Shown: piece after piece, positions 4,484 through 6,240 of the stretch
Layout of the letters: every line of letters begins with the position of its first letter
How positions within the stretch are numbered: position 1 is the first letter of the stretch
Source of the DNA: Solobacterium sp.
GTDB lineage: Bacteria > Bacillota_I > Bacilli_A > Erysipelotrichales > Erysipelotrichaceae
Length of the DNA: 6,240 nucleotides
Direction: 5' to 3'
NCBI GenBank assembly: GCA_017419465.1
Contig: JAFOLE010000159.1
Coordinates: forward strand, 1 to 6,240
Program-made: the position numbers and the translations under genes
The notes under the pieces: generated by a model
Seen by the model: the letters and a program-made list of their open reading frames with translations, nothing else
Told to the model about the DNA's origin: nothing
Databases searched by the model: none

Positions 4484-5944
4484 ATGGCATGTACAACGAT
4501 TCTGGTCGGAAAACTGGCCAGTTATGACGGATCGACAATGATTGCACGCACCGATGACGGGCATTTCGATGTAAAGAAAACCATTGTCGTAAACCCGGAA
4601 GATCAGAAAAATGAATATACCAGTGTCATCGGACACCGGAAGGTAACGCTTCCCGACAATCCGATGCGCTATACCGCAAGCCCGAGTGTTGATCCGAAAG
4701 AAGGTATCTGGGCAGCCAGCGGAATCAATGAAGCGAATGTCGGAATGACCGCAACCGAGACGATCACGTCCAACCCGCGGGTGCTCGGTGCCGACCCCTA
4801 TGTGGTCTATAAGGCTAAGACCGATACCGAGGAAGAACAGCCCGGAGGTCTTGGCGAAGAGGATCTTGTCGTCCTGGTGCTTCCGTATATTCACTCCGCA
4901 CGGGAAGGCGTAAAACGCCTGGGTGCGCTGCTGGAAGAATACGGAACCTACGAAGCCAACGGCATCGGATTCAACGATGCGGATGAAGTATGGTGGCTGG
5001 AGACCATCGGCGGTCATCACTGGATGGCGCGCCGGGTAAAGGACGAGGAATATGTGATCATGCCGAATCGTCTCGGCATCGACTTCTTTGACTTTGAGGA
5101 TGCCTACGGAGAACAGGAAAACTTCATGTGCTCTGCCGATCTGAAGGAGTTTACGGAGAAGTACCACCTGAATCTGAATCAGGGAGAAGAATTCAACCCG
5201 CGCTATGCCTACGGATCGCACAGTGACGCAGACCATATTTACAATAACCCGCGCGGCTGGTTCATGGCCCGTTACTTCAATCCGAACACGTATGTCTGGG
5301 ATGGGCCGAATGCGGATATCCGGCCGGAGTATGATGATATTCCCTGGGCACTGGTGCCGGAAAAGAAAATCACTCCGGAAGATGTGAAATATATTCTTTC
5401 CTCTTACTACCAGGGCACCCCGTACAACCCGTATCAGAAAGCGGAAGATCCCCGCAAGGGAATTTACCGCCCGATCGGCATCAGCCGCACGGGCATCACC
5501 GTTCTCTGTCAGATCCGCGGCTATATGCCGAAGGAACTGCAGGGCATCGAGTGGATCACCTACAGCTCCAATGCGTTCAATGCGATGATTCCGCTCTACA
5601 CGAATGTGACGTCACTGCCGAAGTATGTCAGTGAGGTTGCCCTGGATGTATCGACGGAAAACTTCTACTGGGCAAGCCGTCTGATCGGCCTGCTTGCGGA
5701 TCCGCATTACGGCGCAGCGATCCAGGATGTGGAGCGTTATCAGAATGCGGTTGCCTGCGGAGCACACCGGATTCTGAACGAATATGATGCGAAAATGACC
5801 GATTCCAATGATATGTCCTTATGCCAGGAAGCCAATGAGGCAGTCTGCGCCATGGCAAAAACAGAAACCGTAAAGGCACTGAACAAACTGACCCTGACGG
5901 CGAGTGAACACATGAAAAACGGCTACTCCCGCGCGGACAACTGA
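4484..5944 (+). CDS. pepD: C69-family dipeptidase (PepD-type Ntn hydrolase)
   Basis: The 486-residue protein matches the length and N-terminus of peptidase family C69, whose type member is the Lactobacillus helveticus dipeptidase PepDA (unrelated to the E. coli metallopeptidase of the same name). These enzymes cut a range of dipeptides, probably in the cytoplasm; there is no signal peptide. MACTTILVGKLASYDGSTMIAR at 1-22 carries the hallmark: C3 would become the N-terminal nucleophile after removal of only Met-Ala, and R22 with D24/D25 continues the conserved active-site strand. Further typical stretches are ASGINEANVGMTATET (78-92), EDLVVLVLPYIHSAREGV (126-143), GIGFNDADEVWWLETIGGHHW (160-180), SHSDADHIYNNPRGW (245-259) and IGISRTGIT (331-339). 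AAGGAGAG at 4468-4475, eight bases upstream, supports the start. The lysine riboswitch downstream belongs to the next gene, so any shared role in amino-acid supply is conjecture. Confidence 0.94.
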   Translation: MACTTILVGKLASYDGSTMIARTDDGHFDVKKTIVVNPEDQKNEYTSVIGHRKVTLPDNPMRYTASPSVDPKEGIWAASGINEANVGMTATETITSNPRVLGADPYVVYKAKTDTEEEQPGGLGEEDLVVLVLPYIHSAREGVKRLGALLEEYGTYEANGIGFNDADEVWWLETIGGHHWMARRVKDEEYVIMPNRLGIDFFDFEDAYGEQENFMCSADLKEFTEKYHLNLNQGEEFNPRYAYGSHSDADHIYNNPRGWFMARYFNPNTYVWDGPNADIRPEYDDIPWALVPEKKITPEDVKYILSSYYQGTPYNPYQKAEDPRKGIYRPIGISRTGITVLCQIRGYMPKELQGIEWITYSSNAFNAMIPLYTNVTSLPKYVSEVALDVSTENFYWASRLIGLLADPHYGAAIQDVERYQNAVACGAHRILNEYDAKMTDSNDMSLCQEANEAVCAMAKTETVKALNKLTLTASEHMKNGYSRADN

Positions 5945-5948
5945 GCTG

Positions 5949-5968
5949 ATTTGTTTCAGACAAATTTT
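5949..5968 (+). terminator. Weak terminator after the dipeptidase gene
   Basis: ATTTGT (5949-5954) and ACAAAT (5960-5965) form a 6-bp, A/T-rich stem with a five-base loop, followed by only four T bases. Position, four bases after the stop, is right, but the stem is weak; the larger dyad downstream may help. Confidence 0.35.
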
Positions 5969-5981
5969 CAAAAAAGTGAAA

Positions 5982-6039
5982 GAATTTATCAGAATGCCGG
6001 GTATATGTATTGAAAAGGAATACCGGCTGTGATAAATTC
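5982..6039. repeat. Large interrupted palindrome before the lysine riboswitch
   Basis: GAATTTATCA (5982-5991) is exactly matched by TGATAAATTC (6030-6039). Inside it, GCCGG-G-TAT (5996-6004) pairs with ATACCGGC (6020-6027) around one bulged G, leaving a 15-base loop (6005-6019). GTG at 5976-5978 and CAC at 6039-6041 could extend the base across a bulge. On the plus strand no T tract follows. On the minus strand a T-rich run does, so it could stop leftward transcription. The right arm also covers the probable -10 of the riboswitch promoter. Confidence 0.7.
6010..6038 (+). promoter_or_regulatory. Probable promoter of the riboswitch transcript
   Basis: TTGAAA (6010-6015, five of six) and TAAATT (6033-6038, four of six) are 17 bases apart. 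Transcription would start at about 6044-6046, immediately before the first aptamer helix at 6047, which is where a riboswitch leader is expected to begin. Confidence 0.5.
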
Positions 6040-6046
6040 ACATCAA

Positions 6047-6201
6047 TGATAGAGGCGCGGAAGCGAAGAGGTATGTCAGAGCCGGCAGGCGTTCAATGGC
6101 ATACGGAGGCAATTCCGCCGAACCGGTCCGCAGGGCGCTGCGGGACGGTGGGCTGACGGAGAACATCCGGCAGACTGTCTACGAAAGTAGGAGTGCTATC
6201 G
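6047..6201 (+). ncRNA. Lysine riboswitch aptamer (L box)
   Basis: A complete five-helix lysine aptamer can be drawn. P1: GATAG (6048-6052) with CTATC (6196-6200). P2 base: GGC-GGAA (6054-6056, 6059-6062) with TTCCGCC (6113-6119), and higher up GTATG (6071-6075) with CATAC (6100-6104). P3: 6123-6133 with 6138-6148, ten pairs and one G-A mismatch. P4: CTG and CGGA (6153-6160) with TCCG and CAG (6166-6173). P5: CTAC-GAAA-GTAG (6179-6190). Conserved L-box sequences are in place: GATAGAGGCGC at the 5' side, GCCGAA (6117-6122), CTGTC before P5, and GGAG-GCTATC after it. Such switches turn off lysine synthesis or import genes when lysine is plentiful; the controlled gene lies beyond the right edge. 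Confidence 0.92.
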
Positions 6202-6240
6202 GTCGAGGGATTTATTTGTACCGGCGGATAGTATTCTGCC
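6190..6240 (+). promoter_or_regulatory. Start of the lysine riboswitch expression platform
   Basis: GGAGTGCTATC (6190-6200), which forms the 3' side of P1 and the closing base of P5, can instead pair along its whole length with GATAGTATTCT (6227-6237), including three G-U pairs. GGT (6201-6203) with ACC (6220-6222) adds to it. This is a classic anti-P1 helix: with lysine bound, P1 forms and frees 6227-6240 for a downstream structure. No terminator or start codon is reached before the edge, so transcriptional versus translational control cannot be decided. Confidence 0.65.

Noticed and set aside
4274..5236. A 320-codon minus-strand ORF opposite the dipeptidase gene.
   Set aside because: The plus strand encodes a well-conserved C69 enzyme there; the minus product is compositionally odd and unrecognised, so it is a shadow frame.
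5945..6240. A hidden small gene, tRNA or T-box in the right-hand gap.
   Set aside because: No plausible ORF with a ribosome binding site is seen, and the structured part is fully accounted for by lysine aptamer helices, not by T-box or tRNA features.
1..6240. Mobile elements, CRISPR, toxin-antitoxin or defence genes.
   Set aside because: No transposase, terminal repeats, direct-repeat arrays or characteristic gene pairs were found on either strand.

Overview
The window looks like the chromosome of a Gram-positive Bacillota with roughly balanced base composition. Erysipelotrichia or a clostridial relative is my guess from general style only. The supporting signs are a CIRCE operator (HrcA regulon), a lysine riboswitch, intrinsic terminators, strong AGGAGG-type ribosome binding sites and a short lipoprotein signal. 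I see no insertion sequence, phage gene, CRISPR array, rRNA or tRNA. The gene order is that of ordinary core or house-keeping chromosome rather than a mobile island.

Layout. On the minus strand, a NUDIX hydrolase (920-501) overlaps by four bases a KptA/Tpt1 RNA 2'-phosphotransferase, which starts at 504 and runs off the left edge with probably only a few residues missing. A 129-base divergent gap then separates them from a plus-strand series. This series is a MATE efflux transporter (1050-2384), a small lipoprotein of unknown family (2438-2866) closed by a strong terminator, a small heat-shock protein of the Hsp20 family (3140-3592) behind a CIRCE-controlled promoter and a long leader, a terminator, a class I SAM methyltransferase (3726-4415) and a C69-family dipeptidase (4484-5944). 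The last 296 bases hold no gene. They contain a weak terminator, a large interrupted palindrome over a likely promoter, and a complete lysine riboswitch aptamer (6047-6201) whose expression platform starts before the right edge. The gene it controls lies outside the window.

How the parts relate. Most genes seem to be single transcription units, each with a plausible -10 box close upstream. The exceptions are the translationally coupled NUDIX-kptA pair and possibly MATE plus lipoprotein. The most informative regulatory regions are (1) the hsp20 control region, where a CIRCE operator is interlocked with a near-consensus promoter and is followed by a leader of about 125 bases that can base-pair with the ribosome binding site; and (2) the lysine riboswitch, where an 11-bp alternative helix competing with P1 and P5 is directly visible. 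No wholly new multi-gene system is evident. The NUDIX-KptA pairing and the hsp20 leader are the best candidates for under-described biology.
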